Part shown: one piece after another, positions 16,853 through 26,851 of the stretch
How positions within the stretch are numbered: position 1 is the first letter of the stretch
Layout of the letters: every line of letters starts with the position of its first letter
NCBI GenBank assembly: GCA_900545405.1
Contig: UQYT01000001.1
Coordinates: 200,731-264,730 of the forward strand
Origin: an uncultured Eubacteriales bacterium
GTDB lineage: Bacteria > Bacillota > Clostridia > Oscillospirales > Oscillospiraceae
Direction: 5' to 3'
DNA: 64,000 bases
The notes under the pieces: model-generated
Database searches by the model: none
What the model was told of the DNA's origin: nothing
The model's input: only the letters and a program-made list of their open reading frames with translations
Program-made: the position numbers and the translations under genes

Positions 16853-18931
16853 ATGTTGAAACGAGTCCTCTGTTTCTCTCTGCTGGTTGTATTTGTTCTA
16901 ATGCTTACGGTTCCATCATTTGCCATCAGGTCCGGCGGTCAGGAGGCGCTTGACTTCACCTCCAGGACCCCGGAGGAGCACGGTGAAGGCTGGGATTGGG
17001 ACCCCGGAACCAGGACGCTCACATTGAGCGGACTGGGTCTTTACGTTTCAGGCGTTAAACCTCGGGTCGAGCCCGGTGCGCTGATACTCCCGGGAGGTTC
17101 GACCATAGCTCTTTCGGAGGGGAGCGAAAACTCCATCGTGTTCGACATCAGCTCGTGCACGACAGATAATGCATACGGTATTTATTGCAACGGCCAGCTG
17201 ACCATCACAGGCGCAGGCCGGCTTTCTGTTGAAGTGGCGGGCACGAACACCCAGAACAGCTACGGCGTATACGCTATTGGTGATATAACGATACAAGGCG
17301 GCGCGGAAGTCTCTGCATCCGCTGGGGATGTTCAAGAGGTAAACGGCCTGCAATCCTCCGGCGTTATATCGCTCGGCAGCCTGTCTGTTTGCGAGGCGGC
17401 GCTCACGGCTGTGAGCTTATCCGGGGAGAACGCCGCTGAGAGCTGCGGCATCAGCTCAGGTTGGAACGTCAATCTTGAGAACGCCGCAGTCGTCGCTTAT
17501 GGCGGGACCGCTTCAGAGGCCAGCTTCGGCATCAACAGCGTCTACGGCATGGTGATATCCGGCGGCAAGCTGATATCCACCGGCGCTGAGTCGGGCTCCG
17601 TGAGCGCCGGGGTATGCTGCGGCGGCGGTGCAGAGATATCGGCAGGCGCTGATGTATATGTTTATGGTGATAGCGCTGCTGTCAGCTCAGGGCTCGACGC
17701 CTCCAAGGGGCTGGTGAGTATTTCGGGCGACTCCACCCGCGCTTTGTTCTTCGGCGGCGCGGAGCCCGAGAGCGTGCTGATGGCGAGGTCGGCTGACTGC
17801 TCAACGCTCGTGGGCGGCCTCTGTGCCGGTTCTCTGAGCATATCCGGAGGCATGGTGCTTGCCGGTTCCGCCTCCGGTTCAGGCGGGGCCATACTCAGCA
17901 GCGGCGAGGTGTGCATAAGCGGCGGTCAGGTGACAACCATATCCGGCGGCGAGGATAGCCTGTTCAGCGTCGCAGGGCCAAACGGCGGCCTTTGTCCGGG
18001 TGCCCTAACCGTCAGTGGAGGCAGCTTCAACGCCTCGGTAGCGCAATATGCGGCGGATACGCTCAACTTCGAGGTCAGCCGCGGCGACGGGCGCTTTGCA
18101 TACTTTAAGACGGCCGAGGAGGCGCTGGAATACGCCGGGGACGCCGACGGCGTCGTCATAAGGGGCGTGGGCGCCAGTGCGGGCCTGCGCAGCTGCTCCG
18201 TCAGCATCTCCTCAGACGGTGAAACTGTGGACTTCACCCGCGTGCTGCCAGAGGGCTTCACGGTCACGCTGCCCGCCGCCCCGACGAGGTCCGGGTACAT
18301 CTTCCTCGGCTGGTGCGGGAGCGGGGCCACTTATGGCGCCGGCGATGTGGTCACGGTCGTGGGCGACGTGGACTTCGTCCCCAGCTGGTGCAGCCTGCCC
18401 CTTCTGGTGGAGCCTGAGCCGGAGCCGGAGCAGAGTGAACCGGCGGCGGTGTTTGCGGACGTGTCTGAGGCGGACTGGTTTTTCGAGGCCGTCGAGTATG
18501 TCAGCTCCGCGGGGCTGATGCAAGGCGTGGCTCCCGGGCAGTTTGCTCCGGACGTCGGGCTTAGCCGCGCAATGTTCTGGACGGTGCTCGCCCGCGCCGA
18601 AGGCGTGGACACCGACGCCGGAGCGCTCTGGTACTCCTGTGCACAGGAGTGGGCGGCGGACTGCGGCATCTCCGACTGCACGGAACCCGAGGCCTCCATC
18701 ACGCGCGAGCAGCTGGTCACGATGCTATACCGCCTGTGCGGTGAGCCGGGGAACTCGGCTGCGCTGGACGCGCCCGACTCCGGGGCCGTCAGCTCCTGGG
18801 CCCGCGGGGCCATGGCCTGGGCGCTCGAGCTCGGCCTGATAGAGGGCGACGAGACAGGCGCAATCCGTCCAGCAGACACGGCTACCCGTGCGGAGGCGGC
18901 CGCGATACTTATGCGGCTGGCGCAAAACTGA
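16853..18931 (+). CDS. SLH-domain surface protein
   Basis: Secreted cell-surface protein of 692 aa. A signal peptide (MLKRVLCFSLLVVFVLML, cut near SFA) is followed by about 400 residues of glycine- and serine-rich repeats of the beta-helix or carbohydrate-binding kind, with recurring VSISGG and GISS units. Next is an InlB-type B repeat (TRSGYIFLGWCGSGATY, residues near 480-510), a Glu-Pro linker, and three SLH repeats (FADVSEADWFFEAVEY, LVTMLYRLCGEPG, WARGAMAWALELGLIEGD) that anchor it to the wall. Start ATG at 16853 with AAAGGGTG upstream. Its SLH block closely resembles that of the protein at 48579. Ligand unknown. Confidence 0.88.
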   Translation: MLKRVLCFSLLVVFVLMLTVPSFAIRSGGQEALDFTSRTPEEHGEGWDWDPGTRTLTLSGLGLYVSGVKPRVEPGALILPGGSTIALSEGSENSIVFDISSCTTDNAYGIYCNGQLTITGAGRLSVEVAGTNTQNSYGVYAIGDITIQGGAEVSASAGDVQEVNGLQSSGVISLGSLSVCEAALTAVSLSGENAAESCGISSGWNVNLENAAVVAYGGTASEASFGINSVYGMVISGGKLISTGAESGSVSAGVCCGGGAEISAGADVYVYGDSAAVSSGLDASKGLVSISGDSTRALFFGGAEPESVLMARSADCSTLVGGLCAGSLSISGGMVLAGSASGSGGAILSSGEVCISGGQVTTISGGEDSLFSVAGPNGGLCPGALTVSGGSFNASVAQYAADTLNFEVSRGDGRFAYFKTAEEALEYAGDADGVVIRGVGASAGLRSCSVSISSDGETVDFTRVLPEGFTVTLPAAPTRSGYIFLGWCGSGATYGAGDVVTVVGDVDFVPSWCSLPLLVEPEPEPEQSEPAAVFADVSEADWFFEAVEYVSSAGLMQGVAPGQFAPDVGLSRAMFWTVLARAEGVDTDAGALWYSCAQEWAADCGISDCTEPEASITREQLVTMLYRLCGEPGNSAALDAPDSGAVSSWARGAMAWALELGLIEGDETGAIRPADTATRAEAAAILMRLAQN

Positions 18932-18940
18932 AAAAAGCAC

Positions 18941-18970
18941 GTGGGGCAGGCAAAAGCCTGTCCCACTTCT

Positions 18971-18971
<1 letters not shown>
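18941..18971 (+). terminator. Terminator after the first SLH gene
   Basis: An 11-bp stem with one G-U pair (18941-18951 with 18956-18966, loop AAAA) preceded by A6 and followed by a short T-rich stretch. It lies between the converging SLH and recombinase genes and can serve both. Confidence 0.75.
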
Positions 18972-19669
<698 letters not shown>

Positions 19670-20821
19670 TCATTTCAGCGCGTTGAAATACCGCTCTATG
19701 TCCTCCCGGCGCGCGCGGCTTGTACCCTGTATCATTGCGTCAGAGCCTCCGCCGCGGCCGTCGATGGCGGCGTTTATCTCTTTGGCCCTGGCCCTGAGCG
19801 GTACCGTGCGGCTGCCGATGATGTATTTGTAGTCGCCGTCCGTGCCCGCAAAGCCCGCGCAGACCTGGCCCGCGAGCTCCGAGCCCGCATTGACGAGCTC
19901 CCGCAGGGTTATCATGTCTATATCGCTCTCGAATATGCAGATGCTGCCCTCCGTGGGCCGGAGCGCGGCGGCTTTGAGCTGCAATAGCTCCCGCTTGAGC
20001 TTTGTGAGCTCCGCGCGGCGCTCCTCCTGCTCGGCCATCACGCGGGCAATGGCCCCGCCTGTCTCGAGCCGTTTGGCGGAGAGTGCGGCGGAGACGGCGG
20101 CGTTGTTCTCGTGCAGGGCCTCGTAGTCGAGCAGGGCCGCCTCGCCGCAGAGCAGCGTCAGCCTTGTGCCGCCGCGGTGGCGCATGCTGTCGATTATCTT
20201 CAAGAGCCCTACCTCGCCGCTGTGCGATACGTGCGGCGCGCAGCAGGCGCAGAGGTCCACGCCCTCTATCTCCACTATGCGCACCTGGCCCGTCAGCTCC
20301 TTCTTGCTGCGGTAGTCCATCGCGGCGAGCTCGCCGGGCGTGGACAAAAGCGTGCGCACAGGCACGTCGCGCCATATCGCGCGGTTCGCCTCCAGCTCGG
20401 CGCGGGAGAGGTCCTCGCGCGAGAGCTCGCCCGAGAAGTCTATGGTTATCGCCTCCTCGCCCATGTGGAAGCCCACGTTGTCATAGCCGAAAAGCCGGTG
20501 CACAGTGCCGGAGAGGATGTGCTCGCCGGAGTGGCCCTGCATCCTCGAAAAGCGCAGCGGCCAGTCTATCCTGCCCTCCACCAGCGCACCCGGCTCCAGC
20601 GGCGCGGGCGTGAGGTGCACTATGTCCTCGCCCTCCTCGCGCAGTCCGAGCAGCTTCATATCCGAGAGGACGCCCTCGTCGGCCTCCTGGCCGCCGCCGC
20701 CGGGAAAGAACGCGCTGCGGTCCAGCTTGACCGCCCAGACTCCGTCCTCCTTCTCGCAGGACGTGACTCGGGCCGTGAACCGGCTGAGATGTCCGTCCGA
20801 GTAATACAGTTTTTCAGTCAA
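19670..20821 (-). CDS. Alanyl-tRNA editing protein (AlaX-L type) with DHHA1 domain
   Basis: Predicted to hydrolyse Ser or Gly wrongly attached to tRNA-Ala. The protein (383 aa) has the AlaRS editing-domain zinc motifs QGHSGEHILSG and VDLCACCAPHVSHSGEVG, and a C-terminal DHHA1-like region with GGGSDAMIQGTSRA. It lacks the aminoacylation domain, so it is free-standing. The TTG at 20821 is the best start: it gives MTEKLYYSDGHL and has AGAGGTGG 4 bases upstream; an ATG at 20854 would include that site within the coding sequence. It diverges from the polysaccharide operon. Confidence 0.88.
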   Translation of the reverse strand: MTEKLYYSDGHLSRFTARVTSCEKEDGVWAVKLDRSAFFPGGGGQEADEGVLSDMKLLGLREEGEDIVHLTPAPLEPGALVEGRIDWPLRFSRMQGHSGEHILSGTVHRLFGYDNVGFHMGEEAITIDFSGELSREDLSRAELEANRAIWRDVPVRTLLSTPGELAAMDYRSKKELTGQVRIVEIEGVDLCACCAPHVSHSGEVGLLKIIDSMRHRGGTRLTLLCGEAALLDYEALHENNAAVSAALSAKRLETGGAIARVMAEQEERRAELTKLKRELLQLKAAALRPTEGSICIFESDIDMITLRELVNAGSELAGQVCAGFAGTDGDYKYIIGSRTVPLRARAKEINAAIDGRGGGSDAMIQGTSRARREDIERYFNALK

Positions 20822-20885
20822 ATCTACCACCTCTTTGTCCAATGATGATAGCACATTTCCACAAGCGCGGCAAGCGGCGGCTTGC

Positions 20886-20914
20886 TTGACGGGAGTGGGC
20901 TCGTATTATATAAT
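20886..20914 (+). promoter_or_regulatory. Promoter of the polysaccharide operon
   Basis: TTGACG (20886-20891), 17-base spacer, perfect TATAAT (20909-20914). It lies about 20-30 bases ahead of the glycosyltransferase gene. Confidence 0.8.
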
Positions 20915-20934
20915 GAGTGTAATCAAAACCGGGA

Positions 20935-22023
20935 GTGATAACTCTGAGGATACTCTATCTAATAAACTACGCGGGCAAGGCCGGGACGGAGAAATACGTC
21001 GAGAACCTCGTGCGCATCTTCTCCGCGGCGGGCAACGAGTGCCACTTCGCCTACAACATCGCGGGCGAGCTCTCTGAAAAGATGGCCGCGCGCGGCGTGC
21101 CCTGCCTGCAGCTCGACCTCGCGGGCTCGCCCACGGCGGCGGCCAAGGTGCTCGCGGCCTACTGCCGGGAGCACAAGATCGAGGTCATACACGCCCAGTA
21201 CCCGCGCGAGAACATCATCGCCCTGCTCTCGCTCAGGCACTACGCCGCGCCGAGGGTGGTGTACACGAACCACCTCACTATCCGCAGCGGCCTGAAGTGG
21301 CGCGTGCTCAACCGCATCTTCACGCCGCGCGACCACAGGATAATCGCCGTCTGCCGCGAGGGGCGGGACATCATGGTCCAAAACGGCGTCTGCCCGGAGC
21401 GCATCGAGGTCATCTACAACGGCGTGGAGCCGGAGAAGTACCCCGTGCGCGACATGTCCGTCCGTCCTGAGCTCGGCATAGGCGAGGGCGAGTTCATGCT
21501 CTCCATCCTCGCGCGCTATGCGCCGGAAAAGGGGCTCTTTTTCCTGCTCGACGCCCTCTCTGAGCTCAAAAAGCTCACGGACAGGCCCTTCCGCTGCGTC
21601 ATATGCGGCGACGGCGAGCAGTTTGACGCCGTCAAGCAGAAGGCGGCGGAGCTCGGGCTCGGCGATATCGTGGTCCAGACCGGCTATAGGAACGACGCGA
21701 ACCGCATCCTCCGCGCGTCCGACCTCTACCTCAACACCAGCAGCTGCAACGAGGCGATGAGCTTCGCAATCCTCGAGGCCATGAACTGCGCGCTGCCCCT
21801 CGTCGTGACCGACGTCGGCGGCAACCGCGACCTCGCGGAGACGAACATTCGCTGCGGTTTTGTCGTCAAATACGGCGACGCGGCGGGCTTTGCCGGGGCC
21901 ATCCACCGGCTCATGGAGGACGAGTCGCTCTATCGGCAGTTCTCGGCGGACGCCCTGCGCAAGATCTCTGAGGAATTCGACCTCGAGAAGCTGGCCTGGG
22001 ACGTCTACCGCGCATATCAATAA
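20935..22023 (+). CDS. Family 4 glycosyltransferase
   Basis: Retaining GT-B glycosyltransferase of about 360 aa, likely adding a sugar to a surface polysaccharide. The N-terminal Rossmann half starts ILYLINYAGKAGTEKYVENL. The C-terminal half has VIYNGVEPEKY, LARYAPEKGLFFLLDAL and the nucleotide-sugar site SCNEAMSFAILEAMNCALPLVVTDVGG (E-x7-E). The start is odd: GTG at 20935 lies immediately after GGGA, whereas CTG at 20944 gives the conventional MRILYLINYAG N-terminus with GGGAG 8 bases upstream. It is the first gene of an operon with DUF4330, an O-antigen-ligase-like protein and an ECF S component. Confidence 0.9.
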   Translation: MITLRILYLINYAGKAGTEKYVENLVRIFSAAGNECHFAYNIAGELSEKMAARGVPCLQLDLAGSPTAAAKVLAAYCREHKIEVIHAQYPRENIIALLSLRHYAAPRVVYTNHLTIRSGLKWRVLNRIFTPRDHRIIAVCREGRDIMVQNGVCPERIEVIYNGVEPEKYPVRDMSVRPELGIGEGEFMLSILARYAPEKGLFFLLDALSELKKLTDRPFRCVICGDGEQFDAVKQKAAELGLGDIVVQTGYRNDANRILRASDLYLNTSSCNEAMSFAILEAMNCALPLVVTDVGGNRDLAETNIRCGFVVKYGDAAGFAGAIHRLMEDESLYRQFSADALRKISEEFDLEKLAWDVYRAYQ

Positions 22024-22041
22024 ACATTTTGGAGGCACATC

Positions 22042-22524
22042 ATGATCGACGAAAAAGGCAGACTCTTTGGCAAGGTGAACATCGTTGACCTGCTCATAGT
22101 CATAATCATCCTCGCCGCGGCGGCTTTCCTCGGCTACAAGCTGCTCGGTCCCCAGAGCACCGCTGCCAACACGCAGAAGGTCCTCGTCACGCTCTACTGC
22201 GAGGAGACCCCGAACTACGTCGCAGACCAGCTCGAAGAGGGCGCCGAGGTCTGGGACAGTGAGAACAACGTCACCATCGGCTACCTCAAGGACTGGCGCA
22301 CCGGCGACAGCAAGAGCGCCGTTACCGACGTCACCGGCAAGGTCGTGGAGATAACCCGCGAGGACTACTGCTCCGTCACGCTCAACTGCGAGGGCGAGGG
22401 CGTTGTCGGCACGCACGGCGTCACCATCGGCGGCACGCTCTACGGCGCGGGCCAGTCCATGAGCGTGTATTTCAACGACTGCAAGCTCTTCCTGCGCGTT
22501 CAGAGCATCGAGGTCATTGAGTGA
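22042..22524 (+). CDS. DUF4330 family membrane protein
   Basis: A 160-aa protein with one N-terminal transmembrane helix (VDLLIVIIILAAAAFLGYKLL) preceded by IDEKGRLFGKVN, the hallmark of DUF4330. The rest is predicted outside the membrane. In Firmicutes this family commonly sits between glycosyltransferase and polymerase genes, as here. Function unknown; a helper in polysaccharide assembly is an inference from context. Ribosome binding site GGAGG lies 7 bases before the ATG. Confidence 0.85.
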   Translation: MIDEKGRLFGKVNIVDLLIVIIILAAAAFLGYKLLGPQSTAANTQKVLVTLYCEETPNYVADQLEEGAEVWDSENNVTIGYLKDWRTGDSKSAVTDVTGKVVEITREDYCSVTLNCEGEGVVGTHGVTIGGTLYGAGQSMSVYFNDCKLFLRVQSIEVIE

Positions 22525-22560
22525 TAACGGACCGAGTGCCTGAAAGCGAGGTGGTCTGCT

Positions 22561-24084
22561 TTGCTCGGTAACAGCATACTCGGGCGGCTGTACGGCTGGT
22601 GGCTGTACAGCGCCATATTCCGCATCCTGCGCGGCATCTACCGCCCCTTCAGCCGGGCGTTTCCGCACAGCGCGGTGGTGCGCTTTCTCCGGCGCAGCCC
22701 CAAGGTCGAGGTCTGGTACAGGGCCAGCCTCTTCACAAGGATAGTCGACGCGGTATGGAACTTCCTGCTGCGGGTGTTCGGAGCCATCTTCCGGTATCTA
22801 CGCCCTGCGGCGGCGACAAGCCTCATAGTCCGGCTCGTGTCGGGCTCGAGGCTGCTGCGCTTTGACGTCATCCTCGGCGGCTTCGTTTTTGTCATGTTCA
22901 TAACTCCGCACGCGATGTGGTCGAACTCCTACGCCGTGCTCGCGGCGGTGGGGCTCTTCGGGCTGTGGTTCCTCATGTCCGCGGCGGGCTCCAGGGAGAA
23001 GGTATATCCCAAGGCGCTGGGTCTCCCCTTCCTGCTCTTCCTCATGGCCTGCGTGGGCAGTCTGATGTTCACCAGCGCGTTCAGCGACAGCTTCAGGATA
23101 CTGCTCTTCTTCATCGCCGCCTTCCTGCTAACCTTTGTCATAATGGCGGACACCACGGACGAGCGGCGGCTCGTTTCTCTCATGGGCTGGATATACGCCG
23201 CGGTCATTCTCACGGCGCTCTATGCCATCGCGCAGAGGTTCATGGGCGTCGAGGTCAGCGCGTCGTACACGGACCTCGACCTGAACGCCGGCGTCCCCGG
23301 GCGCGTCTACTCCACGCTGGACAACCCAAACAACTACGCCGAGTTCCTCGTGCTCTTCACGCCGCTTTGCGTCTCCTTTGCGATGAACCGCAAGAACCCG
23401 ACGCTGCGCTTTGTGCTCTGCTGCTGCATAGTGTTCCCGCTCGCCGCGATAGTGATGACCTACTCGCGCTCGAGCTGGCTCTCGCTGGCTGTGGCGGCGG
23501 TGGTTTTCGTCTACTACGTGGACAAGCGGCTCATCCCCATCGGCTTTGTGGCGATACCGCTCATCATCCCCTTCCTGCCGGACAGCATAATCACGCGCTT
23601 TTCCACCATCTTCAACTCGCACGACAGCTCGGCGAGCCACCGCATCCGCACCTGGCAGAGCCTGCTGCCCATGCTGCGCGACCACGGCTTCACCGGCATC
23701 GGCATGGGCCCGACCACCTTTGCCGACCTCTACCCCAGCTATGCGCTCACCGGCGCGACCAAGGGCGTCTACCACACTCAGATGCTGTACATGGAGCTCT
23801 TTATCGAGACCGGCGCGCTGGGCTTTGTGTCGTTCATGTGGATGATGCTCCGCAACATCAAGGACGCCGCCTTCGGCATCTTCCGCGCCTCCGGGCGTGA
23901 GGCCCAGGGCGCGCTGGTCGCCTGCGTCGCCTCGTTTGTCGGCATCGCCGTGGCCTCCATCTTTGAGTATATCTGGTTTTATCCGCGCGTGCTGTTCGCG
24001 TATTTCATCCTTCTCGGCGTGTGCCTAGCCTGCATCCGCATGGGCCGGGAAAAGCGGGAGGTTGGCTCCGTTGACAGGAAATAA
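22561..24084 (+). CDS. O-antigen ligase/polymerase family membrane protein
   Basis: Polytopic membrane protein of 507 aa with about twelve hydrophobic segments. The Wzy/WaaL-type periplasmic region is visible: DNPNNYAEFLVL, TYSRSSWLSL, and the late loop with SSASHRIRTWQSLLPMLRDHGFTGIGMGPTTF and YHTQMLYMELFIETGALGF. It is expected to polymerise or ligate the glycan made by the upstream glycosyltransferase. The start is the TTG at 22561 with AGGTGG 7 bases upstream. Its 3' end overlaps the next gene. Confidence 0.9.
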   Translation: MLGNSILGRLYGWWLYSAIFRILRGIYRPFSRAFPHSAVVRFLRRSPKVEVWYRASLFTRIVDAVWNFLLRVFGAIFRYLRPAAATSLIVRLVSGSRLLRFDVILGGFVFVMFITPHAMWSNSYAVLAAVGLFGLWFLMSAAGSREKVYPKALGLPFLLFLMACVGSLMFTSAFSDSFRILLFFIAAFLLTFVIMADTTDERRLVSLMGWIYAAVILTALYAIAQRFMGVEVSASYTDLDLNAGVPGRVYSTLDNPNNYAEFLVLFTPLCVSFAMNRKNPTLRFVLCCCIVFPLAAIVMTYSRSSWLSLAVAAVVFVYYVDKRLIPIGFVAIPLIIPFLPDSIITRFSTIFNSHDSSASHRIRTWQSLLPMLRDHGFTGIGMGPTTFADLYPSYALTGATKGVYHTQMLYMELFIETGALGFVSFMWMMLRNIKDAAFGIFRASGREAQGALVACVASFVGIAVASIFEYIWFYPRVLFAYFILLGVCLACIRMGREKREVGSVDRK

Positions 24085-24607
24085 GAAGCTCATATACGCC
24101 GCGCTCTTTGCGGCGCTCTGCTGCGTAATAACCATGTACCCCAAGTTCCCCACGCTCTTCGGCTATATCCACGCCGGGGACGCGCTGGTGCTGCTGGCCG
24201 CCTATGTGCTCGGGCCGCTCTGGGGCTCGCTGGCGGCGGCGCTCGGCTCCAGCCTCGCCGACCTCATGGCGGGCTATGTGCAGTATTTCCCGGGCACCTT
24301 TGTGATAAAGGCCGTCATGGCCCTGCTCGCCGGGGCGCTGCTGCGCCGCTTCGGGGCCAGGAGGCCCGTCGTCACCTCCGTGCTCGCGGGTCTCGCCGCC
24401 GAGTGCATAATGGTGCTCGGCTACCTCGGATACGAGGGCGCGCTGCTCGGCTACGGCTGGGCCGCCGCGGGCAGTGTGCCGACGAACATAGTTCAGGGCG
24501 TATTCGGGGCCGCGGCCTCCTCCGCCCTCTTTGCAGCTCTCATGAAGACCCCCTACGCCCGACGCGAGCTCGGCCTGGACTTCAGGCACGACAAGGACAA
24601 GCGCTGA
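24071..24607 (+). CDS. ECF transporter S component
   Basis: Small membrane protein of about 178 aa with five to six helices (LIYAALFAALCCVITMYPKF, LVLLAAYVLGPLWGSLAAALGSSLADLM). This is the pattern of substrate-binding S components of energy-coupling-factor vitamin transporters. No EcfA or EcfT gene is adjacent, so it would use a shared module. The substrate cannot be named. The TTG at 24071 is preferred because GGGAGG lies 9 bases upstream; TTG at 24062 abuts that site. It overlaps the polymerase gene by 14 bases. Confidence 0.82.
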   Translation: MTGNKKLIYAALFAALCCVITMYPKFPTLFGYIHAGDALVLLAAYVLGPLWGSLAAALGSSLADLMAGYVQYFPGTFVIKAVMALLAGALLRRFGARRPVVTSVLAGLAAECIMVLGYLGYEGALLGYGWAAAGSVPTNIVQGVFGAAASSALFAALMKTPYARRELGLDFRHDKDKR

Positions 24608-24642
24608 CGGCGCTGCAACACTCCCAAAGGAGGTGACGACCC

Positions 24643-26169
24643 ATGCCAGGCAAGACGATACTGCGTGAAAAGCTAAACGAGTCCATCTCGTCCGTGCTGC
24701 CCATCGCGCTCATAGTGGCGCTGATGTGCCTGAGCTTTGTGCCTGTGACAACGGACCTGATGCTGTCCTTTCTGCTCGGCACCATAATGCTCATCGTCGG
24801 TATGGGTCTCTTCACCCTCGGTGACGAGGCGTCCATGACGCAGATCGGCAACCACACCGGCGCGCGCATGACCAAGACCCGCAGGCTCTGGCTCATCCTG
24901 GCGCTCAGCTTCATCCTCGGCGTCGCGATAACCGTTGCGGAGCCGGACCTGCAGGTCCTCGCCTCCAATGTGCCGCACATAAACACGGCGGTGCTTATCA
25001 TCACCGTCTCCGTCGGCGTGGGGCTCTTCCTCGTCGTCTGCATGCTGCGCATCCTGCTCGGCATCCAGCTCCGCTGGGTGCTGCTCGGCTGCTACATAGT
25101 CGTCTTTGCGCTCGCCGCACTGTCTGATGCGGGCTTTCTCAGCGTCGCCTTCGACTCAGGCGGCGTCACGACCGGGCCGATGACCGTGCCCTTCATCATG
25201 GCGCTCGGCGTCGGTGTGGCCTCCATACGCAGCGACAAAAATGCCGAGGCGGACAGCTTCGGCCTCGTGGCGCTCTGCTCCATCGGTCCCATACTCGCCG
25301 TCATGCTCCTCGGCTTTTTCTACGAAATGGAGGACGGTGTCGTCGCCGCCAGCGTGATACACAGCTATGCCGACACGGTTGAGCTCGGCGGCGGCTATCT
25401 TCGCGCGATACCCGAGTACATGGGCGAGGTGGCGCTCGCGCTCGCGCCCATTGTGGGCTTTTTCCTGCTGTTTCAGGTTTTCGCGCTGCATCTGCGGCGT
25501 GTGCCCTTCCTCAAGATAATAATCGGCCTCGTCTACACCTACGTCGGCCTCGTGCTGTTCCTCGTGGGCGTGAATGTGGGCTTCTCCTCGCTGGGCACGA
25601 TTCTCGGCGCGCAGCTCGCGATACAGTCGCCCTGGCTGCTCGTGCCCATTGCCATGGTCATGGGCTGGTTCATAATCTCCGCCGAGCCCGCGGTGCACGT
25701 GCTCAACAAGCAGGTCGAGGAGATCAGCGCCGGGGCCGTGTCCGAAAAGGCCATGGGCCTGAGCCTCTCGATAGCCATCGCGCTGGCGACCGGGCTCGCC
25801 ATGGTGCGGGTGCTGACGGGCATCTCGATACTCTGGTTCGTCGTCCCCGGCTATGTCATAGCGCTGGCCATGAGCTTTTTCGTGCCGCCCATCTTTACCG
25901 CCATCGCCTTTGACTCCGGCGGCGTGGCCTCCGGCCCGATGACCGCGACCTTCATGCTGCCCTTCGCCATGGGCGCGTGCGAAGCCGTGGGCGGGAACGT
26001 CATAACCGACGCCTTCGGGCTGGTCTCGCTCGTCGCCATGATGCCGCTCATCACGGTGCAGGTCATGGGCGCGGTTTACGTGGTGCGCTCGAAAAAGGCC
26101 AAAGAGACCTTCGACGCGACGCAGCTTGCGGACACGGACATCATCGAGCTCTGGGAGGTGGCGTCATGA
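24643..26169 (+). CDS. Duplicated DUF1538 membrane transporter
   Basis: Membrane protein of 508 aa built from two DUF1538 halves. Each half carries the same signature: FDSGGVTTGPMTVPF near residue 169 and FDSGGVASGPMTATF near residue 425, each followed by a second conserved stretch ending in FGLV (DSFGLVALCS, DAFGLVSLVA). This is an internal duplication with inverted-repeat-like topology, typical of secondary transporters. The substrate is unknown. The next gene encodes a P-II-type protein with which it shares an ATGA overlap, so its activity is probably controlled by that sensor. Start ATG at 24643 with AAAGGAGGTG upstream. Confidence 0.88.
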   Translation: MPGKTILREKLNESISSVLPIALIVALMCLSFVPVTTDLMLSFLLGTIMLIVGMGLFTLGDEASMTQIGNHTGARMTKTRRLWLILALSFILGVAITVAEPDLQVLASNVPHINTAVLIITVSVGVGLFLVVCMLRILLGIQLRWVLLGCYIVVFALAALSDAGFLSVAFDSGGVTTGPMTVPFIMALGVGVASIRSDKNAEADSFGLVALCSIGPILAVMLLGFFYEMEDGVVAASVIHSYADTVELGGGYLRAIPEYMGEVALALAPIVGFFLLFQVFALHLRRVPFLKIIIGLVYTYVGLVLFLVGVNVGFSSLGTILGAQLAIQSPWLLVPIAMVMGWFIISAEPAVHVLNKQVEEISAGAVSEKAMGLSLSIAIALATGLAMVRVLTGISILWFVVPGYVIALAMSFFVPPIFTAIAFDSGGVASGPMTATFMLPFAMGACEAVGGNVITDAFGLVSLVAMMPLITVQVMGAVYVVRSKKAKETFDATQLADTDIIELWEVAS

Positions 26170-26837
26170 TAATGGACTTTGTGGTCGCCATCGTGGACCG
26201 CGCCCGGGCGGAGGACATGCTGGAGGTCTACCGCAGTCACGGTCTGCCCATAGTGCTGACCATGCTCGGCAACGGCACGGCAACCTCGGAGCACCTGAGC
26301 CTCTACGGGCTCGAGGCCACGGAGAAGGCGCTGGTCGCCTCCGTCGCCTGCGGCGACATGACCCGCCAGATCATAAAAAGCGCCAAAAGGCGGCTTTTCA
26401 TCGACATCCCCGGCAACGGCATCATGCTCGCCGTGCCGATAAAAAGCGTGGGAGGAGGACGCACCTTGGCATTTCTCACAGGAAACAGCGCGCCAGACGG
26501 CGCCGTGCCGGAGCTGAGCTTCGAGCACGAGCTGATAATGGTCATAATCAACGAGGGCCACACGGACACGGTCATGGACGCGGCGCGCTCCGCCGGAGCC
26601 GCGGGCGGCACGGTGCTCCACGCGAAGGGCACCGGCGCGAAGCAGGCCGAGCGCTTCCTCGGCGTCTCCATCGCCGAGGAAAAGGAGCTCATCATCATCG
26701 TCTCCAAGGCCTCTGAAAAGGCGGCAATCATGAAGGCCATCGCTGAAAACTGCGGCCCCGGCACGCCGTCCGGAGCCATCTCCTTCTCCCTGCCCATCTC
26801 CGCCGTCGCCGGACTGCGCGTCCTCGAGGACGACTGA
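26166..26837 (+). CDS. Tandem P-II-like regulatory protein
   Basis: A 223-aa protein in which two P-II-like ferredoxin folds appear in series. The first half (FVVAIVDRARAEDMLEVYRSHG) is divergent. The second (ELIMVIINEGHTDTVMDAARSAGAAGGTVL with HAKGTG and later KELIIIVSKASEKAAIMKAI) keeps the canonical P-II order. P-II proteins bind ATP/ADP and small effectors and control partner transporters. The start ATG overlaps the stop of the DUF1538 gene, with GGGAGGTGG upstream, so the two are made together. The effector is unknown. Confidence 0.82.
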   Translation: MIMDFVVAIVDRARAEDMLEVYRSHGLPIVLTMLGNGTATSEHLSLYGLEATEKALVASVACGDMTRQIIKSAKRRLFIDIPGNGIMLAVPIKSVGGGRTLAFLTGNSAPDGAVPELSFEHELIMVIINEGHTDTVMDAARSAGAAGGTVLHAKGTGAKQAERFLGVSIAEEKELIIIVSKASEKAAIMKAIAENCGPGTPSGAISFSLPISAVAGLRVLEDD

Positions 26838-26851
26838 AGGGAGGGCATATC

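Noticed and set aside
24062..24607. Vitamin riboswitch before the ECF S component
   Set aside because: The gene overlaps the preceding one, leaving no leader.
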